Source of the DNA: an uncultured Ramlibacter sp.
GTDB taxonomy: Bacteria > Pseudomonadota > Gammaproteobacteria > Burkholderiales > Burkholderiaceae_C
DNA length: 64,000 nt
NCBI RefSeq assembly: GCF_936925435.1
Contig: NZ_CAKZHQ010000002.1
Coordinates: 62,001 to 126,000 of the forward strand
Direction: 5' to 3'
This document shows positions 1-8,935 of this stretch, piece by piece. The notes below the pieces were generated by a model. That model saw only the letters and a program-made list of their open reading frames with translations. It did no database searches and was not told the DNA's origin. Both the position numbers and the translations under genes were made by a program. Position 1 is the first letter of the stretch; each line of letters starts with the position of its first letter.

Positions 1-399
1 CCGCTGCAGTGGTTCATCGAAAACCCCTTCGAGAACTGGACCCGCAGCAACTCGCAGATCCACCAGGCGGTCTACCTCTTCGTCGATTTCAGCGCCCCGC
101 TGGAGCCCCTGCGCGCCGAGCTGCAGCGGGTGGTGGAGGCGGCACCCGAGTGGGACCAGCGCACGGCGCAGCTGGTGGTGGTGGACGCCACCGACCGGGC
201 CATGAAGCTGCGTGCCCTGGTCTCGGCCCGTGCCGCCGGCCCGGCTTTCGACCTGGGCTGCAAGGTGCGCGAGGCGCTCTATGCCTTCCTCGCGCGTGAG
301 TACCCGCAGTGCCTGCCGCTGGTGCGCTCGCTGGGCGACTTCCGTGCCCAGAGCGAAGAGCGGGCCGCTCAGCCGGCAGATCCCACGACGGTCCGGTAG
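1..399 (+). CDS. C-terminal part of a membrane protein, likely mechanosensitive (MscS-like) ion channel; 5' truncated by window edge
   Basis: Frame 1 open from base 1: PLQWFIENPFENWTRSNSQIHQAVYLFVDFSAPLEPLRAELQRVV...; resembles the cytoplasmic C-terminal domain of MscS-type channels. Confidence 0.6.
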   Translation, partial: PLQWFIENPFENWTRSNSQIHQAVYLFVDFSAPLEPLRAELQRVVEAAPEWDQRTAQLVVVDATDRAMKLRALVSARAAGPAFDLGCKVREALYAFLAREYPQCLPLVRSLGDFRAQSEERAAQPADPTTVR

Positions 400-1556
400 A
401 GCGCGCGCACCAGGTCGGTCTGGGTGATGATGCCCACCAGCCGCTGCTCGTGGTCGATGATGGGCAGGTGGTGGTGGCCGCCTTCGGAAAACAAGGGAAT
501 CAGGTCCACCAGCGGCCGGTCGGCGCTGGCCACGCGCACCTGGCGCGTCATGATCTGGCCCACCACCTCCGGCTTGTCGCTGTGGGTCACGCCCATGCGC
601 CGCACCACGGCGCGCAGGCGTTCGCCTATGCCTTCATGGCGGTCCAGGTCGGCATTGCGCATGAAGTCCGCCACCGTGACGATGCCCACGATGCGCCGGG
701 CCCTGTCCACCACCGGCAAGGCCTTGATGCGGCGCTGGCGCATCAGCGCCCAGGCCTCTTCCAGCGAGGCGCCGAACTCCACCACCACCGGCTCGCGGCT
801 CATCACGTCGCTGCAGCGCAGCGAGCCCAGGTTGCGGCCGTAGGCGGCCATCTCCGCGTCGTACAGCAGGGCCGCCAGGTCGTCGCGGCTGATGTCCAGC
901 ACCTGGTTGTAGCGGGCCAGGGCGGTGTCCAGGTCGGCCTCGGTGAAACGCGAGCCGGGCTTGGGCGGCGTGGCGGCGGGCGCCTGGGTGTGGGGGTAAG
1001 CGCGACCGGTCAGGCTGTTGTAGGCCATGCCGGCGGCCACCAGCAGAATGGAGTTGGCCAGCACCGGGAAGGCAGCAAAGTGGAAGTCGCCGGTGTGGGT
1101 CAGCGCCACCAGCAGGGCCGAGGCGCCGCCGGGCGGGTGCAGGCAGCGCAGCTGGAACATGGCGGCAATTGCCAGGCCCACGGCCACCGCCCCGGCCAGG
1201 GCCGGATCGGGGATGGCCAGCACGCAGGCGATGCCTACCAGGGCCGAGACCGTGTTGCCGCCCACCACGGCCCAGGGCTGGGCCAGCGGGCTGGCCGGCA
1301 CGGCAAAGACCAGCACCGCGCTGGCGCCGATGGGCGCCACCAGCCAGGGATCGAAATGGAAGAAGCCGCCGAGCCAGCGGCACACCAGGCCGGCCACCGC
1401 CACGCCCACCGCCGCACCCACGAAGGCACGGATGCGCTCCTTGCTGTCCACCCGCACAGGCGCGGGCCACAGGCGCGCCAGCCAGGCGCGCAGCCGGGAA
1501 GCGCTCTGCGCGGCGGCAGCGGGAGTGGCGGAGGAAACAGAGGTCTGGGGCGGCAT
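369..1556 (-). CDS. HPP family membrane protein with C-terminal CBS domain pair
   Basis: HPP motif CLHPPGGASALL and several TM segments, then two CBS-like segments (DVMSREPVVVEFGASLEEAWALM; QIMTRQVRVASADRPLVDLI). Start chosen at MPPQTSV. Confidence 0.85.
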   Translation of the reverse strand: MPPQTSVSSATPAAAAQSASRLRAWLARLWPAPVRVDSKERIRAFVGAAVGVAVAGLVCRWLGGFFHFDPWLVAPIGASAVLVFAVPASPLAQPWAVVGGNTVSALVGIACVLAIPDPALAGAVAVGLAIAAMFQLRCLHPPGGASALLVALTHTGDFHFAAFPVLANSILLVAAGMAYNSLTGRAYPHTQAPAATPPKPGSRFTEADLDTALARYNQVLDISRDDLAALLYDAEMAAYGRNLGSLRCSDVMSREPVVVEFGASLEEAWALMRQRRIKALPVVDRARRIVGIVTVADFMRNADLDRHEGIGERLRAVVRRMGVTHSDKPEVVGQIMTRQVRVASADRPLVDLIPLFSEGGHHHLPIIDHEQRLVGIITQTDLVRALYRTVVGSAG

Positions 1557-1629
1557 GGGCGGCTGTCTGATGTTGTTCTGTGCAGCGATTCTCACCCAAC
1601 GCACCAGCGCGGTGCCCTTTTGGCCCGAG

Positions 1630-2370
1630 CTAGGGGGCGCGCCGCCGCGCCAGATCCTGGGCGATGGGCCTGGCAACGAGCACCGCAAGGATCAGGGCCA
1701 GGGGGACGGTGGCGACATAGCCCAGGTGCTTGAAACCCAGGGCGCCGATCAGCCCGCCGGCGAAGAAGCAGCCGGCCAGCCAGGCATGCACGTGCAGCTT
1801 GCGGCGGTCGGCGGCCACACCCGGCTTGCCCGTGTCCCAGTTGACGAACAGGGCCTTGCCCAGCTCGATGCCAATGTCGGTGACCAGCCCCGTCACATGG
1901 GTCGTGCGGATCTCCGCCTTCGAGATCTTGGTGATCACGGCGTTCTGCAGCCCCATCAGAAAGCACAACAGCAGCACGGTCACCGGCGCGAAGAACGCGG
2001 GAAAGGCGGCGATGGCCGCTCCGAAGATGCCAAACACCAGCAGCAAGGCCGCCTCCAGGGCCAGGGGCAGGCAGTAGGCGCCGAACAGCCCGTTGCGCAG
2101 GCCCCAATTGACCAGGACCGCGGTCGTCGCGGCGCCCATCACGAAGGCCACGACCGAGGCAGCAGCGGCCAGCGCCATGCCCACGCTCCCCATGACCAGA
2201 TGGTCGGCCACCATGGACACAGCCCCCGTCATGTGGGAGGTGTACTGCCCCACGGCCAGAAAGCCCCCGGCGTTGGCGGCGCCAGCGACAAAGGCCAGGG
2301 CGCAACCGAGCCGGAAGTTGGCCAGAGGCGCGCGCTCGACCGCCGTCCAGCCGCGGATGGCCGGGATCAA
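1630..2370 (-). CDS. YoaK/DUF1275 family membrane protein
   Basis: FVAGAANAGGFLAVGQYTSHMTGAVS ... GLQNAVITKISKAEIRTTHVTGLVTDIGIELGK typical of DUF1275; start uncertain (TTG at 2370 chosen, longer ORF open to 2502). Confidence 0.82.
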   Translation of the reverse strand: MIPAIRGWTAVERAPLANFRLGCALAFVAGAANAGGFLAVGQYTSHMTGAVSMVADHLVMGSVGMALAAAASVVAFVMGAATTAVLVNWGLRNGLFGAYCLPLALEAALLLVFGIFGAAIAAFPAFFAPVTVLLLCFLMGLQNAVITKISKAEIRTTHVTGLVTDIGIELGKALFVNWDTGKPGVAADRRKLHVHAWLAGCFFAGGLIGALGFKHLGYVATVPLALILAVLVARPIAQDLARRRAP

Positions 2371-2407
2371 GCGAGACTCCGAAGGGCAGGCATCAGTCCG
2401 GCAGTCA

Positions 2408-2974
2408 CTAGTGACAGACCGGGTTGTAGACCAGCCGGGTGAGCACGGCGCCGCGCCATTGACCGGGCGGGACCGCGTACTGCCCTGCGGGCACCGTGCC
2501 ATAGATCGGAAAGGCCAGGGAGCCGACCCGGTTGCGGTCGTTAAGGCCCAGGGCGTTCACGATCGCGAAGGTGCCATTGTTGCCATCGCCCCAGACGCGC
2601 GTGCGCGCCGGATCGAGGTACAGGTCATAGCGCAGGAACTCTCCGCTGACCTGTTCGCGCATCTCGCGCGCAGACGACGCCGGCAGCGCGCTCAACTCCA
2701 AGTTCACGTCGACGTCCAGACCATCCAGGGGCGCCCTGGTGCAGGTGACACTGATCATCGAGTGGGCATGGGCCGGCTCCTGGCCGGTGTCCGCCGTGGT
2801 GCCACGGCCGAAATTGAAGACCTGCACATGGATCTGGCATTCGGCCGGGCGCAAGGGGCAATCAATCTGCGACGGCGGTCGCGGTTTCCGCGAGAACAAG
2901 GGGTTCAGTTGGGCCCAGCATGGAAGCTGTGCGCCGCACAGCAACAGGACAACCACAAGGCGCTTCATCGGCAT
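2408..2974 (-). CDS. Spore coat protein U (SCPU) domain-like secreted protein
   Basis: Signal peptide MKRLVVVLLLCGAQLPCWA; ...LRYDLYLDPARTRVWGDGNNGTF...FPIYGTVPAGQYAVPPGQW typical of SCPU proteins. Confidence 0.75.
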   Translation of the reverse strand: MPMKRLVVVLLLCGAQLPCWAQLNPLFSRKPRPPSQIDCPLRPAECQIHVQVFNFGRGTTADTGQEPAHAHSMISVTCTRAPLDGLDVDVNLELSALPASSAREMREQVSGEFLRYDLYLDPARTRVWGDGNNGTFAIVNALGLNDRNRVGSLAFPIYGTVPAGQYAVPPGQWRGAVLTRLVYNPVCH

Positions 2975-3064
2975 GCCAACACTCCCTGCGCGTCGTTCGA
3001 AGGAAGACTTCGCTTCATGCCTGCTTCTCCCACGTTCGTGTCAGATGACGAACTATCATAGGCC

Positions 3065-3577
3065 ATGAGGGTCTTGCCGGGCAGATGGAAACAGGCGGTC
3101 GCCACGTTCATGGCGTGCGCGGCTGTGTTCGCCGGTGCCCAGACGATCTTGACCACCAACGCGGTCATGCCGGTCACGATGGAGATTGTCCAGAGCTGTG
3201 TGGTGAGAGCTTCCGACCTGGACTTCGGCGCCTACCGCTCCAATTCGGCGGCAGCGGTGCTCGGCCAGACCACGCTTGAACTGCATTGCAGTGCCGGGCA
3301 GGTCGCGGAAATCGCGCTGGATTCCGGCACCGGGATCGGCGGGGGCACGACGCGGCGCAGGATGCGCCAGGAGCCGGGCGGCGACAAGCTCGACTACGAT
3401 CTGTACCAGGACGCCGGCCGCACCGTCCACTGGGGCGACCGCTCGGGCAACGATACGGTCGAAGTGCCGACCTCGGGGAATGTCCAGACGCTGACGATCT
3501 ACGGAAAAATTCCGGCCAGCCAACGGGTGCGGGACGGCAGCTACAGCGACGAGATCACCGTCAGCGTGTTTTACTGA
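3065..3577 (+). CDS. Spore coat protein U (SCPU) domain-like secreted protein
   Basis: CVVRASDLDFGAYRSNSAAAVLGQTTLELHCSAG...KLDYDLYQDAGRTVHWGD...LTIYGKIPASQRVRDGSYSDEITVSVFY. Confidence 0.85.
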   Translation: MRVLPGRWKQAVATFMACAAVFAGAQTILTTNAVMPVTMEIVQSCVVRASDLDFGAYRSNSAAAVLGQTTLELHCSAGQVAEIALDSGTGIGGGTTRRRMRQEPGGDKLDYDLYQDAGRTVHWGDRSGNDTVEVPTSGNVQTLTIYGKIPASQRVRDGSYSDEITVSVFY

Positions 3578-4866
3578 GCTGGCTGATCGGCCGGACCGGC
3601 GTGACGCAGGCTGTACAGACCAACGTTGACGCGGCCCGAGCGGAAGCCCGCCTCGCAGTAGCACAGGTAGTACTCCCACAGGCGCCGGAAGCGCTCGTCG
3701 AAGCCCTGCGCGGCGATGCGGGGCCAGGCCGCCAGGAAGCGGCTGCGCCATTCGGCCAGCGTGCGCGCGTAGCTCATGCCAAAGCCCAGGTCCTGCTGCA
3801 GCACCAGTCCTTCGCGCGCGGCGTGCTCCCGCATGGCCTGCACCGTGGGCAGCATGCCGCCAGGAAAGATGTGGCGCTGGATGAAATCGGCGCCGCGACG
3901 GTAGCGGTCGAAATAGGCCTCTTCGATGGTGATGGCCTGCAGCACCGCCGTGCCGCCGCCGCGCAGGCTGCGGCGCAAGGTGGCGAAGTAGCCGGGCCAG
4001 TAGTCTTCGCCGACCGCTTCGATCATCTCGATGGAGACCACGCGGTCGTACTCGCCCTGCACGTCGCGGTAGTCCTGCAGGCGCAGGTCCAGTTGCGACT
4101 GCACACCCAGCGACTGGCCGCGCGCGTTGGCATGGGCCAGCTGCTCGCTCGACAGGGTCAGTCCGGTGACATGGGCGCCGTGGCGCTGCGCCAGCTCGGT
4201 GGCCAGCGCGCCCCAGCCGCAGCCGATCTCCAGCACCCGCGCGCCGGCCGGTGTGTCCATCAGTTCCAGGATGCGTTGCAGGCGCGCCGCCTGGGCCTGC
4301 TCCAGCGACTCATCGCCGCTGGCATACAGCGCGCTGGAATACAGCATGCTGGGGTCCAGCCATTGCGCATAGAAGGCGTTGCCCAGGTCGTAGTGGAAGG
4401 CGATGTTGTCGCGGCTTCGGCTGCGCGTGTTGGCGCGGCGCAGGTGCGTCAGCCGGGCCAGCCAGCGCGCCGGCCCGCTGCCTTCCAGCGCGCCGCCCCA
4501 GGCGGCCTCGTTGCGGCTGCCGAACTCCAGCAGCGCCACCAGGTCGGGCGAGGACCAGTGGCCGTCGCGGTAGGCCTGCGCCAGGCCCAGGTCGCCCTGC
4601 AGCGCCAGCTGCGCCATGGCGCGCCAGCGGTGCAGCACGATGGCCGCTTGCGGCCCCGGCGCCGCGCCGCGTGCCTCCAGGCGCTGGCCATTGGGCAGTT
4701 CCACCGAGATGGAGCCGCATTGCACGCCTTCGAGCAGGCGGCCGACCAGGCGGCGCAAGGGCCAGCGCGCCCAGCGGGTCAGCAGGCCGCGCGCAAGGCC
4801 CCGCGAGGGCGCTGGACGGGCCAGGTCCACCGCGAAGCCGGTGGGGGAATCGGTGCTGCTGCTCAT
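3571..4866 (-). CDS. Cyclopropane-fatty-acyl-phospholipid synthase family SAM methyltransferase
   Basis: NIAFHYDLGNAFYAQWLDPSMLYSSALY ... VLEIGCGWGALATELAQRHGAHVTGLTLSSEQ ... FIQRHIFPGGMLPT. Confidence 0.93.
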   Translation of the reverse strand: MSSSTDSPTGFAVDLARPAPSRGLARGLLTRWARWPLRRLVGRLLEGVQCGSISVELPNGQRLEARGAAPGPQAAIVLHRWRAMAQLALQGDLGLAQAYRDGHWSSPDLVALLEFGSRNEAAWGGALEGSGPARWLARLTHLRRANTRSRSRDNIAFHYDLGNAFYAQWLDPSMLYSSALYASGDESLEQAQAARLQRILELMDTPAGARVLEIGCGWGALATELAQRHGAHVTGLTLSSEQLAHANARGQSLGVQSQLDLRLQDYRDVQGEYDRVVSIEMIEAVGEDYWPGYFATLRRSLRGGGTAVLQAITIEEAYFDRYRRGADFIQRHIFPGGMLPTVQAMREHAAREGLVLQQDLGFGMSYARTLAEWRSRFLAAWPRIAAQGFDERFRRLWEYYLCYCEAGFRSGRVNVGLYSLRHAGPADQPAQ

Positions 4867-5669
4867 GGGGTACGGGCCTTGGTGATGACGGTGACGGTGT
4901 CGGGCGGCGGCGGCGGACGCGCCTGCAGGGGAACGCCCTTGAGCCAAAGGCGCAGGGCTTCCCAATGGATGGCGGCGACCACCTTGAAGGTGAGCAGGGG
5001 ATGGCCGAAAAAGGCGGCCAGCAGCGCGCCATCGCCCAGCGGCCGGTGCCGCGCATCGAGACGGGCAACCAGCACGGCGCCAGCTACGTCGTGCACATCC
5101 ACGCCGATGGCGATGGGCTGCGCGCCGTCGGGCGGCCGGATGCGAAAGCGGTAGTCCATCTCCAGCCCCAGGAAGGGCGAGACGTGCATCCGCTTGGCGC
5201 AGCGCTGCAGGATGGGTCCGCCCCCCGCTGACGCGCCCTCTTCCACTTCGATCAGGTAGCTGTGGCGGTCGCCGAAGGTGTTGTTGACCTCATAGAGCAG
5301 GGCTGCCAGCCGGCCGTCCACCGCGTGGCAGAAGTACACCGACAGCGGATTGAAGGCATGGCCCAGGATGCGCGGCATGGTCAGCAGGCGGATCGCGCCG
5401 CCGGTGGGCAAGCCCGCCGCCAGCAGCTGGCGCTCCACATGGCTGCGCAAGCCCCCGGCCTCGCCCGCGCCGTGGTCGCGCTGGTGGATGCTGAACAGGT
5501 TGAAGCGGTCCAGCGAGAGCCAGCGCAGGCGCTTGCACAGCGCGGGCAGCTCGTCGAGGTCCAGCAGCAGCGAGAAGACGCGGTAGCGCAAGCCGTGCCG
5601 CAAGGGCCGCATGCGCTGGTGCATCACGTGCCCGGTGTAAAGGGCGCTGTGCATCCCTGCTTGCCTCAC
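4863..5669 (-). CDS. DUF1365 family protein
   Basis: ALYTGHVMHQRMRPLRHGLRYRVFSLLLDLDELPAL...LLTMPRILGHAFNPLSVYFCHA; 4-bp overlap with the downstream CFA gene. Confidence 0.92.
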   Translation of the reverse strand: MRQAGMHSALYTGHVMHQRMRPLRHGLRYRVFSLLLDLDELPALCKRLRWLSLDRFNLFSIHQRDHGAGEAGGLRSHVERQLLAAGLPTGGAIRLLTMPRILGHAFNPLSVYFCHAVDGRLAALLYEVNNTFGDRHSYLIEVEEGASAGGGPILQRCAKRMHVSPFLGLEMDYRFRIRPPDGAQPIAIGVDVHDVAGAVLVARLDARHRPLGDGALLAAFFGHPLLTFKVVAAIHWEALRLWLKGVPLQARPPPPPDTVTVITKARTP

Positions 5670-7027
5670 GGCGCCACCATCGCCGGCGCCTGCACATGGA
5701 TGCGGCCGGATTCGTTCGCCACCGTCCAGGGCCGGCGCACGCCGCCCAGGGCTTCGGCCACCGCCAGGCCGGACTGCAAGCCATCCTCATGGAAGCCGGC
5801 GCCGAAGTAGGCGCCGCAGAACCAGGTGCGCCGCGTGCCTTGCAGCGACCACAGCTCGCGCTGCGCGCGCACGGCGGCGGCGTCGAACACCGGGTGCTCG
5901 TAGATGTCGGTGCGGATCATGTGCTGCGGCCGCGGCGGCGTGACCGGATTGAGCGTGAGGTAGAGCGGGACCCGCGGGTCAATGCCCTGCAACTGGTTCA
6001 TCCAGTAGGTGACGGACAGCGCCTGCGGCCGGCTGCGGTCGGCACTGTAGTTCCAGCTGGACCAGACGGCGCGGCGCCTTGGCATCAGCGCGGGATCGCT
6101 GTGCAGCACAGCATGGTTGCGGCTGTAGCCGAAAGCGCCCAGCAGGCGCCGCTCGCCCTCGCTGGCATCGGGCAGCAGGCGCAGCGCCTGGTCGGCGTGC
6201 GTGGCCAGCACCACGTCGTCGAAACGCTGCGGCAGCCAGCCGCCGGCCACGCGCAGCTGCACGCCCTGCGCGCCGCGGCGCACCTCCAGCACGCCGCTGG
6301 CCAGGTGCACCTGTCCCTGCAGCGCTTCCAGCATGCGCTGCACATAGCGGCGGCTGCCGCCTTGCACCGTGCGCCAGGCCGGCCGGCCGCTCAGTTGTAG
6401 CAGGTGGTGGTTCTCGCAGAAGCGCACGAAGGCCTCGGTCGGGTAGCGGCCGACCTGCGCCGCCGGCGTTGACCAGATCGCCGCGGCCATCGGGTAAAGA
6501 TGGTCTTCGCGGAAGGCCCTGCCGTAGCCGCGCCGGTCCAGGTACTCGTCCAGCGGCAGCAGCCCGGCTTGCGCGGCCTCGCCCGGCGCGTTGCGGTAGA
6601 AGCGCACGAGGTCACGCAGCATGGACCAGAAGCGCGGGCGCACCAGGTTGGCGGGCTGGGCGAACAGGCCGCGCAGGCCGCTGCCCGAATATTCCAGCGC
6701 GCCGCCGTCCAGGCTGACGCCGAACGACATGTCGGTGGGCTGGGTCCGCACCCCCAGGTGGGCGAACAGCGCCGTCAGGTTGGGATAGGCCGGCTCGTTG
6801 TAGACGATGAAGCCGGTGTCCACCGCCACGCCGTGCACGGGCACGTCGACCGTGTGGCTGTGGCCGCCGGGCCGGCGCCCGGCCTCGAACAGGGTCACGC
6901 GGTGGCGCCGCGCCAGCAGCCAGGCGGCCGACAGCCCGGAGATGCCGCTGCCGACCACGGCGATGTCCAGGGGCATGCCATCGGCGTGCTGCCCGGGGGG
7001 CATCTGGGTGGCGGGGGCAAGGCTCAT
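5666..7027 (-). CDS. NAD(P)/FAD-dependent oxidoreductase (amine-oxidase-like)
   Basis: Rossmann FAD motif DIAVVGSGISGLSAAWLLARRHRVTLFEAGRRPGGHSHT; overlaps DUF1365 gene by 4 bp. Confidence 0.92.
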   Translation of the reverse strand: MSLAPATQMPPGQHADGMPLDIAVVGSGISGLSAAWLLARRHRVTLFEAGRRPGGHSHTVDVPVHGVAVDTGFIVYNEPAYPNLTALFAHLGVRTQPTDMSFGVSLDGGALEYSGSGLRGLFAQPANLVRPRFWSMLRDLVRFYRNAPGEAAQAGLLPLDEYLDRRGYGRAFREDHLYPMAAAIWSTPAAQVGRYPTEAFVRFCENHHLLQLSGRPAWRTVQGGSRRYVQRMLEALQGQVHLASGVLEVRRGAQGVQLRVAGGWLPQRFDDVVLATHADQALRLLPDASEGERRLLGAFGYSRNHAVLHSDPALMPRRRAVWSSWNYSADRSRPQALSVTYWMNQLQGIDPRVPLYLTLNPVTPPRPQHMIRTDIYEHPVFDAAAVRAQRELWSLQGTRRTWFCGAYFGAGFHEDGLQSGLAVAEALGGVRRPWTVANESGRIHVQAPAMVAP

Positions 7028-7056
7028 TCGGTGTCTCCACGTGGCGGTGTGCTCTG

Positions 7057-7084
7057 TCTACGCAGGCCCTGCCGGTTTGGATTG
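7057..7084 (-). promoter_or_regulatory. Candidate ECF11-type promoter upstream of FAD oxidoreductase-DUF1365-CFA operon
   Basis: Minus strand CAATCC-N18-TAGA, same spacing as the divergent site. Confidence 0.5.
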
Positions 7085-7093
7085 CTGCCCCTG

Positions 7094-7120
7094 TGATCTA
7101 ATTTCCCGGCCGCTGCGTAA
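7094..7120 (+). promoter_or_regulatory. Candidate ECF11-type promoter upstream of the sigma/chrR operon
   Basis: TGATCT-N18-TAA; compare the known R. sphaeroides RpoE signature TGATCC-N18-TAA. Confidence 0.6.
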
Positions 7121-7127
7121 CAGCGGC

Positions 7128-7787
7128 ATGGACCCCATCGCCCAGCCGCTTGCAGCTGCAGCCAGGCCCGCGAGGACCAGGCCGGCCCACCTGAGCATCG
7201 TGAAGCACCCTGACGCCAACACCGCGCTGCCTTCCGCCGACGACCTGGCCGACCTGGTGCGCGCGGTGGCCCTGTCGGGCGACCGCCAGGCCTTCGCCGT
7301 GCTGTTCAAGCATTTCGCGCCGCGCGTCAAAAGCTACCTGGTGCGCGCCGGCGCGGACGATGGGCTGGCCGAGGAAGTGACGCAGGAGGCGATGGTCGCG
7401 CTCTGGCGCAAGGCCGCCCTGTTCGACGGCGGCCAGGCCGGCGTCGCCACCTGGGTCTTCACCATCGCCCGCAACCTGCGCGTCGACCGCTTCCGCCGCC
7501 AGGGCGGCACGGCCGGCGCCGTCGCCGACGGCACGGACTTCGACACCCTGCCGGCCGACGCCCCACCGCCCGAAGAACGCCTGCATGCTGCACGCATGCA
7601 GGCCAGCGTGCGCAACGCCATCGCGCGGCTGCCGGCCGAGCAGGCGCAGGTCCTGCGCCTTTCTTTTTACGAGGACCAGCCCCACGCGCAGATCGCGCAC
7701 CACCTGGGCATCCCGCTGGGCACCGTCAAGTCGCGCTCGCGGCTGGCGGTGGCCCGCCTGCGCCGCCTGCTGGACGAATCCGAATGA
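7128..7787 (+). CDS. ECF sigma factor (RpoE/ECF11-like), partner of ChrR
   Basis: Region 2 (EEVTQEAMVALWRKAALFDGGQAGVATWVFTIARNLRVDRFRR) and region 4 (QIAHHLGIPLGTVKSRSRLAVARLRRLL); adjacent chrR-like gene. GTG at 7200 (VKHPDANTALPSADDLADLV) is a plausible alternative start. Confidence 0.93.
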   Translation: MDPIAQPLAAAARPARTRPAHLSIVKHPDANTALPSADDLADLVRAVALSGDRQAFAVLFKHFAPRVKSYLVRAGADDGLAEEVTQEAMVALWRKAALFDGGQAGVATWVFTIARNLRVDRFRRQGGTAGAVADGTDFDTLPADAPPPEERLHAARMQASVRNAIARLPAEQAQVLRLSFYEDQPHAQIAHHLGIPLGTVKSRSRLAVARLRRLLDESE

Positions 7788-8440
7788 CGATTCAACACCA
7801 CCCCGATGACGCCTTGCTGCTGGAGCACGCTGCCGGCAGCCTGCCCACCGGCCCCTGCCTGCTGGTGGCCAGCCATATGGAAGGCTGCGCCCATTGCCGC
7901 TCCCGGCTGGCTGTGCTGGAAGCCGCCGGCGGCGTGATGCTGGAAGAACTGCCCGCAGCCGGACTGGACCCGCAGGCCCTGGCGCGCGCGCTGGCCGCCC
8001 TCGATGCGCCCGCGAGCGCACCCGCCAGGGCACAGGCCGCCGCCACGCACCCGCCCCTGCCCCAGGGCACGGCCTGGCCCTCCGCCCTGGCCGGTTGCCC
8101 GGCCACGCCCTGGCGCTGGATGGGGCCGGGCATGCACTGGAGCCGCGTCACCGTGCCCTGGGACGCCAGCGCCAACGTCTTCCTGCTGCGCATCGGCGCC
8201 GGCAAGTACCTGCCGCAGCACACCCACAGCGGCCAGGAGCTGACGCAAATCCTGCACGGCACCTTCCACGACGGCCGCGCCCTGTTCGGTCCCGGCGACT
8301 TCGACGAGGCCGACGGCAGCGTGCGGCACCAGCCAGTGGTGCAGACGGGCTGCGAATGCATCTGCCTGGCCTCGGTCGAGGGCAAGCTGGTGTTCGACGG
8401 TTGGCTGGCCCGCATTGCCGGCTCGGTCGTCGGCATGTGA
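7784..8440 (+). CDS. chrR: ChrR-type zinc anti-sigma factor with C-terminal cupin domain
   Basis: ZAS motif HMEGCAHC (H-x3-C-x2-C) plus cupin HTHSGQELTQILHGTFHD; 4-bp overlap with sigma gene. Confidence 0.92.
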   Translation: MTIQHHPDDALLLEHAAGSLPTGPCLLVASHMEGCAHCRSRLAVLEAAGGVMLEELPAAGLDPQALARALAALDAPASAPARAQAAATHPPLPQGTAWPSALAGCPATPWRWMGPGMHWSRVTVPWDASANVFLLRIGAGKYLPQHTHSGQELTQILHGTFHDGRALFGPGDFDEADGSVRHQPVVQTGCECICLASVEGKLVFDGWLARIAGSVVGM

Positions 8441-8452
8441 GCGGGCCGCGCT

Positions 8453-8869
8453 TCAGGCCCTGGCCGCCTGCCACAGCGCGCCATGGCAGGCGGCCCATGC
8501 GGCCGCGCCGGTGACGAAAGCGCCCCAGGCCATGTCGGCCAGGGTCAGATGCCAGGGCCAGTTCTTGAGCGTCGCCTGGTTGGTCAGGTCGTAGGTGGCG
8601 TAGGCCAGCAGGCCCAGCAGCGCGCCCGCGCACAGCGCGGCCGGCGGCCGCCGCGAGGCGACCGCCGGCGCCACGGCGAACCAGAGGATGCCGGCCACAT
8701 AGAGCCCATAGAACAGCGCCGCCGGCGCCAGCGCGAAACGCTCGGCCATCAAGTGGCCGATGGCCGGCCGGTACAGCCTGTCGGCCATGGTGCTGAGCCA
8801 GACCGCATCGAGGCCAAGGAAGACGACGGCGGCCAGCAGGTAGGCGATGGCGGTCTGGGCGAGGGACAT
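8453..8869 (-). CDS. DUF2177 family membrane protein
   Basis: FLGLDAVWLSTMADRLYRPAIGHLMAERF ... ATYDLTNQATLKNWPWHLTLADMAWG. Confidence 0.88.
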   Translation of the reverse strand: MSLAQTAIAYLLAAVVFLGLDAVWLSTMADRLYRPAIGHLMAERFALAPAALFYGLYVAGILWFAVAPAVASRRPPAALCAGALLGLLAYATYDLTNQATLKNWPWHLTLADMAWGAFVTGAAAWAACHGALWQAARA

Positions 8870-8935
8870 GGCAGGCTCCTGCGGAGAAAACATGGCCAGG
8901 GTACGCGCGGCGCCCGCCGCTGGATCACTGCGCGC

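Noticed and set aside
7098-8033. 311-aa minus-strand ORF opposite the sigma factor and chrR
   Set aside because: Arg/Gly/Ala-rich translation without domains; the plus-strand genes have clear family motifs
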